DNA from: Symbiodinium natans
Taxonomy: Eukaryota; Sar; Dinophyceae; Suessiales; Symbiodiniaceae
Reading direction: 5' to 3'
DNA length: 64,000 nucleotides
Assembly (NCBI GenBank): GCA_905221605.1
Contig: CAJNDS010000337.1
Coordinates: 98,999-162,998 of the forward strand
Made by a program: the position numbers and the translations under genes. Positions 52,044-61,089 of the stretch are shown here, piece after piece (position 1 is the first letter of the stretch; every line of letters starts with the position of its first letter). The notes beneath the pieces were generated by a model. It saw nothing but the letters and a program-made list of their open reading frames with translations, was not told where the DNA came from and made no database searches.

Positions 52044-53326
52044 TACCTCAGACGCTCCAGAGAAACGGTGGGGCTAGCCCCAAGAGGGCATCTCGCCTTG
52101 TCCCTTTTTCCACGGGAACTTTGGCCCGTTTGCCGCAAAAGGGCCGCAGGCAAGGTGGCTGGCGTGTGGAGGTCGGCAGGGACCGCATTGAGGCCACAAA
52201 TCTTTTGCTCCAACAACTCCGTGACGAAGTGGTAATTGGGTCGCGATCCTCCAGCGGGCTGTCTGTGGTCGCCAATCATGACATCAAGTGCATGCTTGAT
52301 GTGCGCCAGAATGGTGTTGGAACCAGGCGTGCCCAATTGCTGGGCTTCATCTCGGAGGAGCAACTCAACATCCTTTAGACGGTTAATGAGCTGCGAGTAG
52401 GGAAAGCTAAGCCTTGCCACAATCGTACCATGTGTCGTGGCTACAAGTAGCCCCCGGTACAAATCGTGCACATCAAAAGGGAGCTTATGTGTGTCCTTCT
52501 CCTTGTTACCCGGTATGCGAACGATGCGGCTGCGAACAAATTCATTGCTAGCAGTCGTGAGCCTATCAACCGCTTCGACATAGGCCCGAACCGATTCATT
52601 GCCATGAGCGGTGTACAGGGTGAGCCGGCTCGTCAGGCACGCAAGGAGTACTCCTAGAAACGCGCAGGATCGTGTCTTCCCGCTGCCGGGCGCACCCGTT
52701 ATGAATACAGAAGTACGATTAGCGGCCAGGCCGTACGAGCACGCTCCCAGCAGCGCTGCCAGGTGTCCGTCCGCCCCCCAAAAGGTATCACAGAGGCACG
52801 TAAGGAAGGCGGGACCAACCGCGAGCGCAAAGATGCTGGCTCGAGTCCTCGGATCGTGCTCGTTGCTCAACGAGTCATGGGACAGGCGTAGACACTCCGC
52901 ATGCCACAGCGCAGGAGTCCGGGCGTCCTCTTGGCCGGGCAGCGGAGAGTCAGGCAGCGTAGCTAACACGCCACTCAGCAGCGTCGGCGTCCATTCTTTG
53001 CGATAGGATTGTTCCTCCGCAAGCCAAAGGTTGAGGAAGCTTTGCAAGGGGTTGGAAGCCCCCGGACCCGCAGTAAGCGATGCCTGCGCAGCTTGCGTTT
53101 CGTGCTTGCCTCTGAAGACTTGGCAGACCTCCGGGTGAATGAGCTGTGCCCATGTGTCGTGCCAGTTCCCTCTCACCACTAGCCCGATAAGGAGGACAAG
53201 CACTAAATCTGTGAGAAAGCCCGGCAACCACTGTGGCTGCCGGATGGCATCAAGAGGCGAGTCTTCTAGCGGAACGCCCAATGCAACATGCTGCCTTTCC
53301 CAGGCATGTGTAACAGAGCATCCCAA
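52001..53326 (-). CDS. SF1 (UPF1/DNA2-like) helicase N-terminal part
   Basis: 441 codons, opening with TTG. Superfamily 1 helicase ATPase core: Walker A GAPGSGKT at 211-218, motif Ia LTLYTAHGNESV at 235-246, VATTHGT at 295-301, motif II (Walker B) LLLRDEAQQ at 322-330 and motif III MIGDHRQPAGG at 350-360. DEAQ and GDHRQ are typical of the UPF1/DNA2/SEN1 clade, which unwinds RNA or DNA 5' to 3'. A hydrophobic segment (LVLVLLIGLVV, 41-51) precedes the core. Motifs IV-VI are in the next two ORFs, each one step back in frame. The helicase is therefore split in this sequence, though all motifs are recognisable. Confidence 0.8.
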   Translation of the reverse strand: MGCSVTHAWERQHVALGVPLEDSPLDAIRQPQWLPGFLTDLVLVLLIGLVVRGNWHDTWAQLIHPEVCQVFRGKHETQAAQASLTAGPGASNPLQSFLNLWLAEEQSYRKEWTPTLLSGVLATLPDSPLPGQEDARTPALWHAECLRLSHDSLSNEHDPRTRASIFALAVGPAFLTCLCDTFWGADGHLAALLGACSYGLAANRTSVFITGAPGSGKTRSCAFLGVLLACLTSRLTLYTAHGNESVRAYVEAVDRLTTASNEFVRSRIVRIPGNKEKDTHKLPFDVHDLYRGLLVATTHGTIVARLSFPYSQLINRLKDVELLLRDEAQQLGTPGSNTILAHIKHALDVMIGDHRQPAGGSRPNYHFVTELLEQKICGLNAVPADLHTPATLPAALLRQTGQSSRGKRDKARCPLGASPTVSLERLRYCSQRSRCWNRFSV

Positions 53327-53650
53327 AGCGGGGTAGAGGCTCCTCCGGGCAGAACCTCAAGCTGGCTGACTCTCGGCAGCGAGGGTCGTTGCGCGAATTG
53401 GTTGTGCTGTTCATCAGTCAAGAGCAGGGCAATGGTTATATTGACTGGCTGCATGGCCTTACTCTCTCCAGGGCCGGTGAAAAGCTTCTTCGGGGCAAGG
53501 AGCTCTATAAACATGCCTGGGTAGGCCACATCCCCCTTGTCTTCTCTCAAGGTAACCAGCAGAGCAGTGCCCTTGGCCGGCACTTTTCCAGCGACAGCAA
53601 ACCACTTTTTAGCCCAGTCACGCCAACTCCGGTGTAAGGAGCATGACCGA
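53266..53650 (-). CDS. short coding segment linking the hydrolase ORF and the helicase ORF
   Basis: The frame is open from about 53,650 (HRSWRDWAKKWFAVAGKVPA) to a stop at 53,266, overlapping the helicase ORF. It contains LVTLREDKGDVAYPGMFIEL and NITIALLLTDEQHNQF. It reads as protein but has no ATG. It lies in the +1 frame relative to the 1,280-codon ORF and the -1 frame leads into the helicase ORF. Confidence 0.45.
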
Positions 53651-56600
53651 TGCCCTTGGGTAAACTCGATGGAGAAGGCAGATTGGCCATGTACGCGTGC
53701 CGGGCTTTATCGCCACAGGGGTGGCGGCCCGCTTGACCGCAGCTTGCTCTGGGTAGTGATACTGTTCCGAGGGCTCCTCCTCGATTTCTGCTTCCGAGGC
53801 CATGGCTAAAAACTGATAACCCAGCATGTCAACCAGGCGCTCTAACGACAGGTGGGGGAGCCACATACCCAAAACTAGTTTCATCGTGGGACCAAGTTCA
53901 TGATACGGGGGCGGCAAATCAGCCAGATGCGGCTTGGCATCCGTCAGGAGGACTTGGGTACAGTCAGCACGGAGACTTGCAATGCTCCGGTTCTCAGCGG
54001 AAGGTATCCGGAGAAAAGCCTCCATATCGGGGCGTCTGATTTGCCGTCCCAGCACGGAGTTGATGAAAGTTTTAGACTTATCCGAAAGCTGGACAGAGCC
54101 ACACGCAACCCCCATCAAACCTGCTCGCACTGTGCGATCCATCCGGGGGTCGGCCAAGCCGCAAATCTTTTTAGTCAATTCCTTATGCACATAATCCCCC
54201 GGCGTGAGCTGGAATAGCTCTTCACTGTGGACAAAGTGACCATAAGAGTGTCCACCACTGCCAAGTGACTCAGGTCCAGTGAAGTAGTAGAGACGCGCTC
54301 CCGCGCCAATCGCTTGCGTCCTTGCTGCCTGGCTGGGCCGGAAGATACAAAGCTGGTCGCTCTCATGATGGACAAGACTAACAGCGTGCCGCAATTCCGA
54401 ACCCAGGATATATTGCAGCATGGCCCGTGGCATGGCAACGCCGCCCAAACGTGCCTTGATGTGGACAAAATCGCCCTTGCAGTCAGGAAGCTTTTGGCGC
54501 TCATGCCAAGCGATAGCCACAGCAGCGCCCGTATACGACCCAGCAGAGAAACCCGTAACGCACAGTTTGCACTCGCCAGCTCTACCCGCGGCGAGGCCCA
54601 CATGCAGAGCGGTCAGCGCAGCAGTATGTGGCATGTGCAAGTGAGCCAGGGCAGGGCACATTGTCAGGGAGGCTTCTACCGAGCTGATTCTAGCACGAAC
54701 CGCCGCTGGCAGACCGCATCCTTCGACCTGAGGGTACAGAGCACGTGCCCATAGCTGGGCGGCTTGGGGCAGGAGCAACAATGCATGTGCGGCATTACCG
54801 CTGGTCGAAAGCAACAACGGGCGTTGTGTGTCCTCATATCGGACCTTTTTGCCCTGGTTGTCCCGGACTGTTTCCATTTCTAAGCCAGTGAGTGCATAGG
54901 AATTGGCTGTGTGAATGATGCTACCCGACACAGTGGGGGGCGTATTCTCGGCCTTCCCATTCATCCCGCTAATGAAGAGCGACCGACATTCCCCTGAGGG
55001 GGTTAGGTGAGGCTTTGGAGGCGGGTACTGGTAGGCAGGAAAGGCAAAGGCTGCCAGGGCTTGTTGCACACGCATGGCTAGTCCATCATCCCAGTATTGA
55101 CTGAGGCCCAACGGCGTGACCTTTATGTCTGCGGCGAAGAGAGGCCACGGCAGATCCGCCTGGGCCAGCCAAGCATGCGCAGCGGCAGCAAGAAGAGCAA
55201 GCGGCCCAGTTGGGGTATTGGGTCGACTGCGCCATTTCGGGGTGGCCCTGCAGGAAGATAGGGCATCTTTCTTCCAAAACATGAGGACCCCAGGGAAGAG
55301 CTGGAGCCGCACTGGTCCACTGCCCTTTTTCCCAACAGAGGCCCACAGAGGGACGGTGTCCCCGTTGCCCCAGACCGACTCGGGTAGAGTAGGCAGCCGT
55401 ACCACACTCCCCCACTGCGGCAAGATGTTTTTGCCTTTGGCACCATATCCATGCACAAAAGGAGGGGGTATAACCTCGGCGTATCGGTTCGCCATGAATA
55501 AGTCAGGACCAGGTAGGATTGCCAAACGGGAGTGCGAGCCGCCGTAACCCATGAGCAAGGGAAGAAATCCCTGTTCATATGGGCCTTGTCCCCATGTTTT
55601 GACCCCTCTGACCTGCCTGACTGGGGAGGCGCCAAACTGGATGTCTGGCTCTGGCCGGCCAGCAGTAAGGTCGGCCGTTTTCCACGCAACCTCATGTATG
55701 TATCTTCCTAAAAGTGCCCACGCAAACACAAAGTCAGAGTGCTTGTGAGCAGTGGTTCCGGCAAGAGGGGTGTTGCGTAGACATTGCCGATAATGGATCT
55801 GGTCCAACGGCACCTGCTCATGCATACCAGGCAATGGAGTGGGCACTTCACTGGGCATGATGACTAGCTGCAGGGCTCGGCTCAACGCAGTACCAATTGA
55901 GGTCACCGCACTAGCGACGTTGCCAGGGATGCAGAAGCGAGGGGGCCGGGGATGTTTGCCGTCCGGAGCATTCGGGTAGAAGAGGACCAATCCCCCATTT
56001 GCTTCGAGCTGGTCCTCGGACGCACAAACCATGCCAATTGAGTTTGGCGATCGGGCCCCACACGGTATGGACCCGTCCGGCGAGCAACTCCACGGCGAGG
56101 CTGGAAGCGAGCCACAGGGCTGTGTCTCGTCCGTCTCGACTTCCATGCTGCCCAGTGACTCCGTCGAGAGGGTATTGGGCAGTAGATCGAGGACTGCAAA
56201 CCTTCGCAGCTCTTCTGCTTCCCACCTGGCAGTGAACAAGGTGTCATGGTCAAGCAACATCAAGACCACCCCTGGCGCAAGGACTCTGAGGACTGCCAGA
56301 ATTTCGGGCCCCGCCCACGTAAAGTGCACAGAAGCTAGCCCCGCTTCCTTGGTGTTAACCAAGATGGGAAACCACCTCTCCTTAAACGGGCCTTCCCACT
56401 GCATGCGTGCTACCAAATGCCGGACAAAGTAGGGGAAGTGCGGAATAGACAAGAAGCAGCGACTATCCGTGACTAAGAGCAGGACATGGGCTCCTGCGGA
56501 CTCAGCAGCCCGGAGCTGTGGAAGTAGGCAGCCGAGTCTGAGTAATGCATTGTAGTCAATCTCTGGGTGGAGACCTTGCGGCTCAGGCGGTTCGCCGGAA

Positions 56601-57460
56601 ATGGCTCCCGAGGCCAGTTTCAATGGCAGTACGCCGCTAGGGGTGGGCTCAGGGAAATTCTGATTGCTTTCTAGTGCCTGCGCGAGATCCTCAGGCTCCT
56701 GAGGCCCCGGCGCATGGTCAGCACTGAGAGCGCGAAGCTGGCATATAGCCTGCATTGCGGTCGCCGCAAGGACCTGTGGACCTGGGTGGCTAGGGACCTG
56801 CCAAGGTGGCAGGTCGGCTGCAACTGGCGCGGGAGGTGGCCTCCCATGTGGAATTCGCGGCTCGATCCTACTGACCTCACTCACTGGGTATTCTCCAACA
56901 CGTGGAGGAATCGGCGGTATGGGAGGGCGAGGACTCTTATCCGGCCAGCAGACCCGAGGTGGATTAGGTGATGGAGTTTGCCAGGGCCCGGGAGACAGGG
57001 CTGTCTCCCTACCCGCTCCTTGTTCGGTGACAACACTCGCCCAAGGGGGAAGGTCTATCGCGTCACCAGGCAAAGCACTGTGCGTGGACACCGCTCGCCC
57101 CATGAGGGCACTGCTATGCGGCATGATGCCGATGCCTGGCCTCCATGCATGCAGGAGAAAACAGCGAACCGTGGGTTGCCGGGCGAAGCAGACGGCGTTG
57201 CTGTTTCTCAAAAAGGCAGAATGGTCCAGACACAACAAGGGTTGTATTTCCGGCGGAAAGTATCGGCACCAACCGGCAGCATCGAGTTCGTGAGGCAGGA
57301 TGACGCCGGCTTGCATCTGCCTGGTCATTGCGACATCACTGGTCCCTAAAGTGGCAAGTGCAGTGAGTTGCCCTCTCCTGGCAACGTGGACTTGGAGCAC
57401 TTGCGCTCCAACCCGGATCGCGTACGGTTGACAGGCATACGACTCCATGGCATCACTCAC
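53618..57460 (-). CDS. very large protein with alpha/beta-hydrolase-like domain (1,280 codons)
   Basis: Open from GTG at 57,460; the first ATG is at 57,448. The N-terminal 300 residues are Pro-rich. Around residue 400, VLMLLDHDTLFTARWEAEEL, followed by GGLVLFYPNAPDG, resembles the DxD region of GT-A glycosyltransferases; this is weak. Around residue 970, KLCVTGFSAGSYTGAAVAIA is a typical nucleophile elbow (G-x-S-x-G) of an alpha/beta hydrolase. Candidate acid (VHHESDQLCIF, about 1,030) and His (GGHSYGHFVHSEE, about 1,070) follow at sensible distances. Ends LLTPELA. No known full-length relative recalled. Its stop is followed by continued coding in another frame, so the C-terminus may be artificial. 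Possible esterase, lipase or acyltransferase activity is inferred from the triad. Confidence 0.65.
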   Translation of the reverse strand: MSDAMESYACQPYAIRVGAQVLQVHVARRGQLTALATLGTSDVAMTRQMQAGVILPHELDAAGWCRYFPPEIQPLLCLDHSAFLRNSNAVCFARQPTVRCFLLHAWRPGIGIMPHSSALMGRAVSTHSALPGDAIDLPPWASVVTEQGAGRETALSPGPWQTPSPNPPRVCWPDKSPRPPIPPIPPRVGEYPVSEVSRIEPRIPHGRPPPAPVAADLPPWQVPSHPGPQVLAATAMQAICQLRALSADHAPGPQEPEDLAQALESNQNFPEPTPSGVLPLKLASGAISGEPPEPQGLHPEIDYNALLRLGCLLPQLRAAESAGAHVLLLVTDSRCFLSIPHFPYFVRHLVARMQWEGPFKERWFPILVNTKEAGLASVHFTWAGPEILAVLRVLAPGVVLMLLDHDTLFTARWEAEELRRFAVLDLLPNTLSTESLGSMEVETDETQPCGSLPASPWSCSPDGSIPCGARSPNSIGMVCASEDQLEANGGLVLFYPNAPDGKHPRPPRFCIPGNVASAVTSIGTALSRALQLVIMPSEVPTPLPGMHEQVPLDQIHYRQCLRNTPLAGTTAHKHSDFVFAWALLGRYIHEVAWKTADLTAGRPEPDIQFGASPVRQVRGVKTWGQGPYEQGFLPLLMGYGGSHSRLAILPGPDLFMANRYAEVIPPPFVHGYGAKGKNILPQWGSVVRLPTLPESVWGNGDTVPLWASVGKKGSGPVRLQLFPGVLMFWKKDALSSCRATPKWRSRPNTPTGPLALLAAAAHAWLAQADLPWPLFAADIKVTPLGLSQYWDDGLAMRVQQALAAFAFPAYQYPPPKPHLTPSGECRSLFISGMNGKAENTPPTVSGSIIHTANSYALTGLEMETVRDNQGKKVRYEDTQRPLLLSTSGNAAHALLLLPQAAQLWARALYPQVEGCGLPAAVRARISSVEASLTMCPALAHLHMPHTAALTALHVGLAAGRAGECKLCVTGFSAGSYTGAAVAIAWHERQKLPDCKGDFVHIKARLGGVAMPRAMLQYILGSELRHAVSLVHHESDQLCIFRPSQAARTQAIGAGARLYYFTGPESLGSGGHSYGHFVHSEELFQLTPGDYVHKELTKKICGLADPRMDRTVRAGLMGVACGSVQLSDKSKTFINSVLGRQIRRPDMEAFLRIPSAENRSIASLRADCTQVLLTDAKPHLADLPPPYHELGPTMKLVLGMWLPHLSLERLVDMLGYQFLAMASEAEIEEEPSEQYHYPEQAAVKRAATPVAIKPGTRTWPICLLHRVYPRASVMLLTPELA

Positions 57461-57972
57461 CGAACATGGCAGGCCAAACTCATGTGACTACCCCACAGGC
57501 AGCGGAGAACCACGAGGCAACCTCCAGACACCAAGATCCCTGGAAAGCCCTTACAAAAACTAGGGAGGGACTCAAGGAAAGGGAGGACCAAACAAAAAGC
57601 ACAGCACACAGGAGAGAAGAAGCAGAAAGGCGAGAAAAAACCAGTCAGGAGCGTTACAACCCTCTACACAATGGGTTCCTCGTTCAGTCAGCCAGCCACC
57701 CTTAGCTTGAGCCAGGGCACATCCAACGCGCAACCTGAAAAGGGATGCAGCGTGTCATCGCAGGTGGCTGTTACTTGTGGCTGCAATGTGCTGCATGTAC
57801 AAAGCAATGACCTGGAGACGATGGCATCCTTTACTTTGTCCGTGCACAGTAGTAGCACCAGAATGCAGGCGTACCTCGGTTGCTGGTCTGTTTGTAGCGG
57901 CAACACAAGGGCCGGCGCGCATAAATCGATTAAAATGGAAAAAGGAAGGCACTCTCTACCCTGCCCCGACGA
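57461..57972. other. intergenic interval, no gene seen
   Basis: About 510 bp between two minus-strand genes. Plus- and minus-strand ORFs here are short and unconvincing. The part next to 57,460 is A/G-rich on the plus strand (57,540-57,660) and could hold the 5' region of the large ORF. Confidence 0.4.
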
Positions 57973-58842
57973 CTACTCCGGGAGCTCGATATGGTCCGCC
58001 AGCAGCCAATCAGGATCGCTCAGCAATGCAGGCCACACCACATGCTCCGGGTCCTTGCCGATAACCACCTGGCGGATTGTGAGGCCGGGGGCCCAGGGGT
58101 ACTGCGTGCGTCCGTAGCCCTTGAAGGCGGTAAAGTGTGAGTCTTCGGAAAGGGCTTCTGCGACAGGAGGCACGCGATGATTGCCCCGCACCGAGTAGCA
58201 CATCCGAAGGTGGTGCTGAAAGGTCTCTACGTCCTTTCGTCCGCCATAGACTAAAATTCGTGTCTCCCCGCCCGTTGGGGCTGGCAGCAAAGAAGGCAGC
58301 CTAATGGGGCCCATGCAAACACAAGCCCGGAAAGTCGCATGGGCCTCGGAAATTGCAATCTGGTAGGTGATGGTTCCTCCAGAGCCAAGGCCCATGAGAT
58401 ATGTGGGCAAGGAGATGCGAGGGCTCGCATCACGTTGGACGGCCAGTAGGAGCGGTAGAATTTCCATTGTATACACTGCCTTGGTCCAGGCAGCACCGTC
58501 AGGCAGCATCCAGGCAGGCGGTGAGCCTGCTTGTCCCGCCACAGGCCATGCGCAGGCAATGACGGCCTTTTTGAAAGCCAGGTTGCTCCACAGATACTCG
58601 ATGGCCCCTTGCCAAGGCAGTGGGTGCATATTCTCCACATAGAAATGTCCACAACCAGGGAGGAGAAGCACTATCGAGTTGGCTTCCCCTGCATCCGCAC
58701 TCGGCCGGGATACAACAAAGGGGAGGGTTGAACTGCCATGGCTCGCCGTAATCCAGGTGTTTTCACGCCCAGCTACGAGCGGAGGGGCGACCAATGGAGG
58801 AGGCTGCAGGTTCTCCAGGCCAAGGGGCTCTTGCAATGCCAT
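57973..58842 (-). CDS. hydrolase-like protein with Gly at the nucleophile position
   Basis: The first ATG in frame is at 58,842 (MALQEPLGLENLQPP, 289 codons); the frame stays open to 58,962 without ATG. Segments: LLLPGCGHFYVENMHPLPWQ; RDASPRISLPTYLMGLGSGG; RILVYGGRKDVETF; QVVIGKDPEHVVW. MGLGSGGTITYQIA aligns with the nucleophile elbow VTGFSAGSYTGAAVA of the large neighbour, but the Ser is Gly. GRKD and DPEH could be the acid and His positions. Thus it may be a catalytically dead relative or use another residue. Relic copies lie at 34.9-36.0 and 46.9-48.3 kb. Homology to alpha/beta hydrolases is inferred from motif order only. Confidence 0.55.
   Translation of the reverse strand: MALQEPLGLENLQPPPLVAPPLVAGRENTWITASHGSSTLPFVVSRPSADAGEANSIVLLLPGCGHFYVENMHPLPWQGAIEYLWSNLAFKKAVIACAWPVAGQAGSPPAWMLPDGAAWTKAVYTMEILPLLLAVQRDASPRISLPTYLMGLGSGGTITYQIAISEAHATFRACVCMGPIRLPSLLPAPTGGETRILVYGGRKDVETFQHHLRMCYSVRGNHRVPPVAEALSEDSHFTAFKGYGRTQYPWAPGLTIRQVVIGKDPEHVVWPALLSDPDWLLADHIELPE
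58414..58431. repeat. palindrome GATGCGAG-GG-CTCGCATC in the hydrolase-like gene
   Basis: 8-bp arms around GG, inside codons for RDASPRIS. The relics carry GATGTGAG-GG-CTCACATC, so both arms changed together. Symmetric CpG decay (C to T in one arm, G to A in the other) explains this without selection on structure. Confidence 0.8.
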
Positions 58843-59143
58843 GGCGAAGAAGAGGCAGCCTACCCAATTGATGGGGCAAGGTAGAGGAAGACTGGGCAGT
58901 CTTGCCTGAGAGCCGTGCCGTCCAGCGCAAAGAATGTCACACAACAACAAGCTTGCTCCCAACTTCCCCTGACTCAGCTCCCTTCAGTTGGAGACTACTA
59001 CATCAGCAGTATAACATGATCAATGGTTACAACTTTCCAAATCGGTCAAGACAACAGCATGACATTACAGGAATGCCGCATGACCATGGATAACGACCGA
59101 TGTACTAGGCCGCCGTTTGTTCCGTATTCGCACAAGGTCAGCG

Positions 59144-59836
59144 TTAGATGTCACTATCCGAATGCCGATTGTCCTCAAGCAGATGCATGGTCTCGTCATC
59201 TAAATGCTCGAGAATGTCGGTAGCAATACGTTCATCGAGGAAGCACGCTACCCACTCCAGAATGACGGCATTATCATTGGGGACAGCATCGGACATCGCT
59301 TGCAAAAGCAAATTGACTTTATCGGCAGTGAAACGCCATGCAAGCAAAAGATGCTGCTCCAAATGTGCTTTTATGAGGTAAATTGGAAAATCTTCCTGGC
59401 GATGCACAATGATTGGCCTGGCCCAGGCTAAAAGGGCATTCTGCTGTGGTCCAGGCGGACGTCTGAACATAGCCAGTAACGCCCCGTACTCCTGGGCAAG
59501 CTCGTTCCTCAAATCCTGCGAAAGATCTCGAAGGTGGTGTGCAAGCCAGGCACGATGACCTCCAACAGAGTGCGCGAGTTCGGCCGCAGCAACCATGGCG
59601 AGGGTCCGTTGATTAGGACGTCCTTGGGCTGCCGAGGCATCGCGGATTCCTTGCAGTACGAGGAGCTTGGTGAGCGATATCCAGCCAGCGCTACAAGTGT
59701 GGCCGTGGCCTGCGAGGATGGGCTCGCTGGAAAAGATCTCCGGGTGTTCGTAAGGGTAGCATCTTTCCCAGTCACTGTCGCCATCTCCATTGACAGCAGT
59801 GTAAAGGCTGCCACCAATGACCAACGAAGCAGCCAT
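59144..59836 (-). CDS. unknown 230-aa protein
   Basis: ATG start at 59,836, one continuous frame to 59,144. The N-terminus (MAASLVIGGSLYTAVNGDGD) is not a clear signal peptide. The middle is helical (QRTLAMVAAAELAHSVGGHR; HLRDLSQDLRNELAQEYGAL), and the acidic tail reads ILEHLDDETMHLLEDNRHSD. No family recognised. Lies upstream of the hydrolase-like gene, same strand, with about 180 bp between the ORFs. Confidence 0.55.
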   Translation of the reverse strand: MAASLVIGGSLYTAVNGDGDSDWERCYPYEHPEIFSSEPILAGHGHTCSAGWISLTKLLVLQGIRDASAAQGRPNQRTLAMVAAAELAHSVGGHRAWLAHHLRDLSQDLRNELAQEYGALLAMFRRPPGPQQNALLAWARPIIVHRQEDFPIYLIKAHLEQHLLLAWRFTADKVNLLLQAMSDAVPNDNAVILEWVACFLDERIATDILEHLDDETMHLLEDNRHSDSDI

Positions 59837-60006
59837 GCCGGGCAGTTAGTTCGGGGAGGGCAAGCGGGCGCCTGCTCCTGTGAGCCCTGGCGGCACAGAA
59901 CAAGGGGGCAAGTTAGCGGGTAATACCATCACTCCTTTATGTTCGCGGCTGAGAGGGCTATGAGCCACAGGAACAAACTGTCAATCCATGCGGAGGACTA
60001 GGGCGT

Positions 60007-60026
60007 GTGAGTGCGGGCGCACTCAC
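60007..60026. repeat. perfect hairpin, first copy
   Basis: GTGAGTGC-GGGC-GCACTCAC: 8-bp perfect stem, 4-nt loop, flanked by GT and GT. Identical to 60,238-60,257. Confidence 0.9.
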
Positions 60027-60237
60027 GTACCCAACATCAAATCACTCCCGCACCCTCACAAGATTCTCCGCAGGTAATACTCGGGAGCAAGGGAGCAACC
60101 CGAACGGGAGCTCCTGAGCCGCTTCACCGAGCCCCTGCTCGGAAATTGCGGTGAGGGGTCACTGCTCGTCAAACTTGTACAGAGAACGTAAATGGATCTA
60201 CTGCCTTGAGAAGAGATGCAGGTTCCTACACCGCCGT

Positions 60238-60257
60238 GTGAGTGCGGGCGCACTCAC
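60238..60257. repeat. perfect hairpin, second copy
   Basis: GTGAGTGC-GGGC-GCACTCAC, in the same orientation as the first copy; 231 bp from it, so the two also form a direct repeat (GTGTGAGTGCGGGCGCACTC). Confidence 0.9.
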
Positions 60258-60271
60258 GTGGCATGAGCAAT

Positions 60272-60896
60272 TCAACCGTCCTCCTCCACTTGCCCAGTGA
60301 CTGGGGTCCTAGCCTGGCTAGAGGAGGGGAATAGTATAGCATTGTTTCGCATTCGCGCGACACCCAAGTCCATCAATTCCGTAACATGAAGCTGCAATTT
60401 GAAATGGGTGCAGTTCACACGCACGACGGGCACAACACGCTGTGTACTGGCGAAGGTTGACGTCGATGTCACAAAACGCCTGCGCGATGCCCAAGCCCCG
60501 ATGATACCTCCCCAGCGCCGACAAACAGCAGCCACTCTCGCGGTTTCCCTCAGGGACGGGAGGGCAACCCTATATATAATTCTCGACTCCAGGAGCGGCG
60601 TGAGGGAGGCGAGTAAAACAACAACCCCAATTCGACTGTTGTTGCCGCCAGAGGTACACTTGTGGAGGCTCAGAGAGGCCTTCGCGCGGCTCTATAATTA
60701 ACCACAGGCTCAAGCACACAGTGCACGCATCAAAGAGGATACAACGCAATGCATCCAATGGGCAGTCGTGAAGGTGTCTATCGCTGTGCCTGGAGGCGGG
60801 CCTACAGTAGGCCGACGTAGGGCTCAACTGCGAGACAATCACAAGCAGCGGAGCAAGACATTCCATATGGATTTGAGGGCTGGATGCCTCAACCAT
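60272..60896 (-). CDS. unknown protein in two overlapping frames
   Basis: 60,570-60,896 (containing LSLWLIIEPREGLSEPPQVY and ending GVENYI) overlaps a second frame that is open from about 60,600 to 60,272 (IIYRVALPSLRETARVAAVC, RRWGGIIGAWASRRRFVTS). The second is +1 relative to the first. Both read like protein, so a single product broken by a frameshift is possible. Plus-strand ORFs opposite are less convincing. No family recognised. Confidence 0.3.
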
Positions 60897-61089
60897 GTCA
60901 GTGATGCCTTCCTGAGGGGAAGGCGGTGGACTACCTCGGATCTACAGAGTTGACCTGAGCCAGCACCAGCACCCATGAAAAAGTCCCGCCAACACATTCC
61001 CTAGAATGCAAAACCGCGAAAGCAGTGTGAAACTGGAGAACGAGACCCTCATGCTTCCAAGGCCAAGCATTAGTGAAGGGGCGGGGTCC

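Larger units (their letters stand above)
59837..60270. other. intergenic interval with paired identical hairpins
   Basis: No convincing ORF. It holds two identical palindromes (60,007-60,026 and 60,238-60,257) about 231 bp apart. Could be a promoter/terminator region between two minus-strand genes or a repeat border. Confidence 0.4.
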
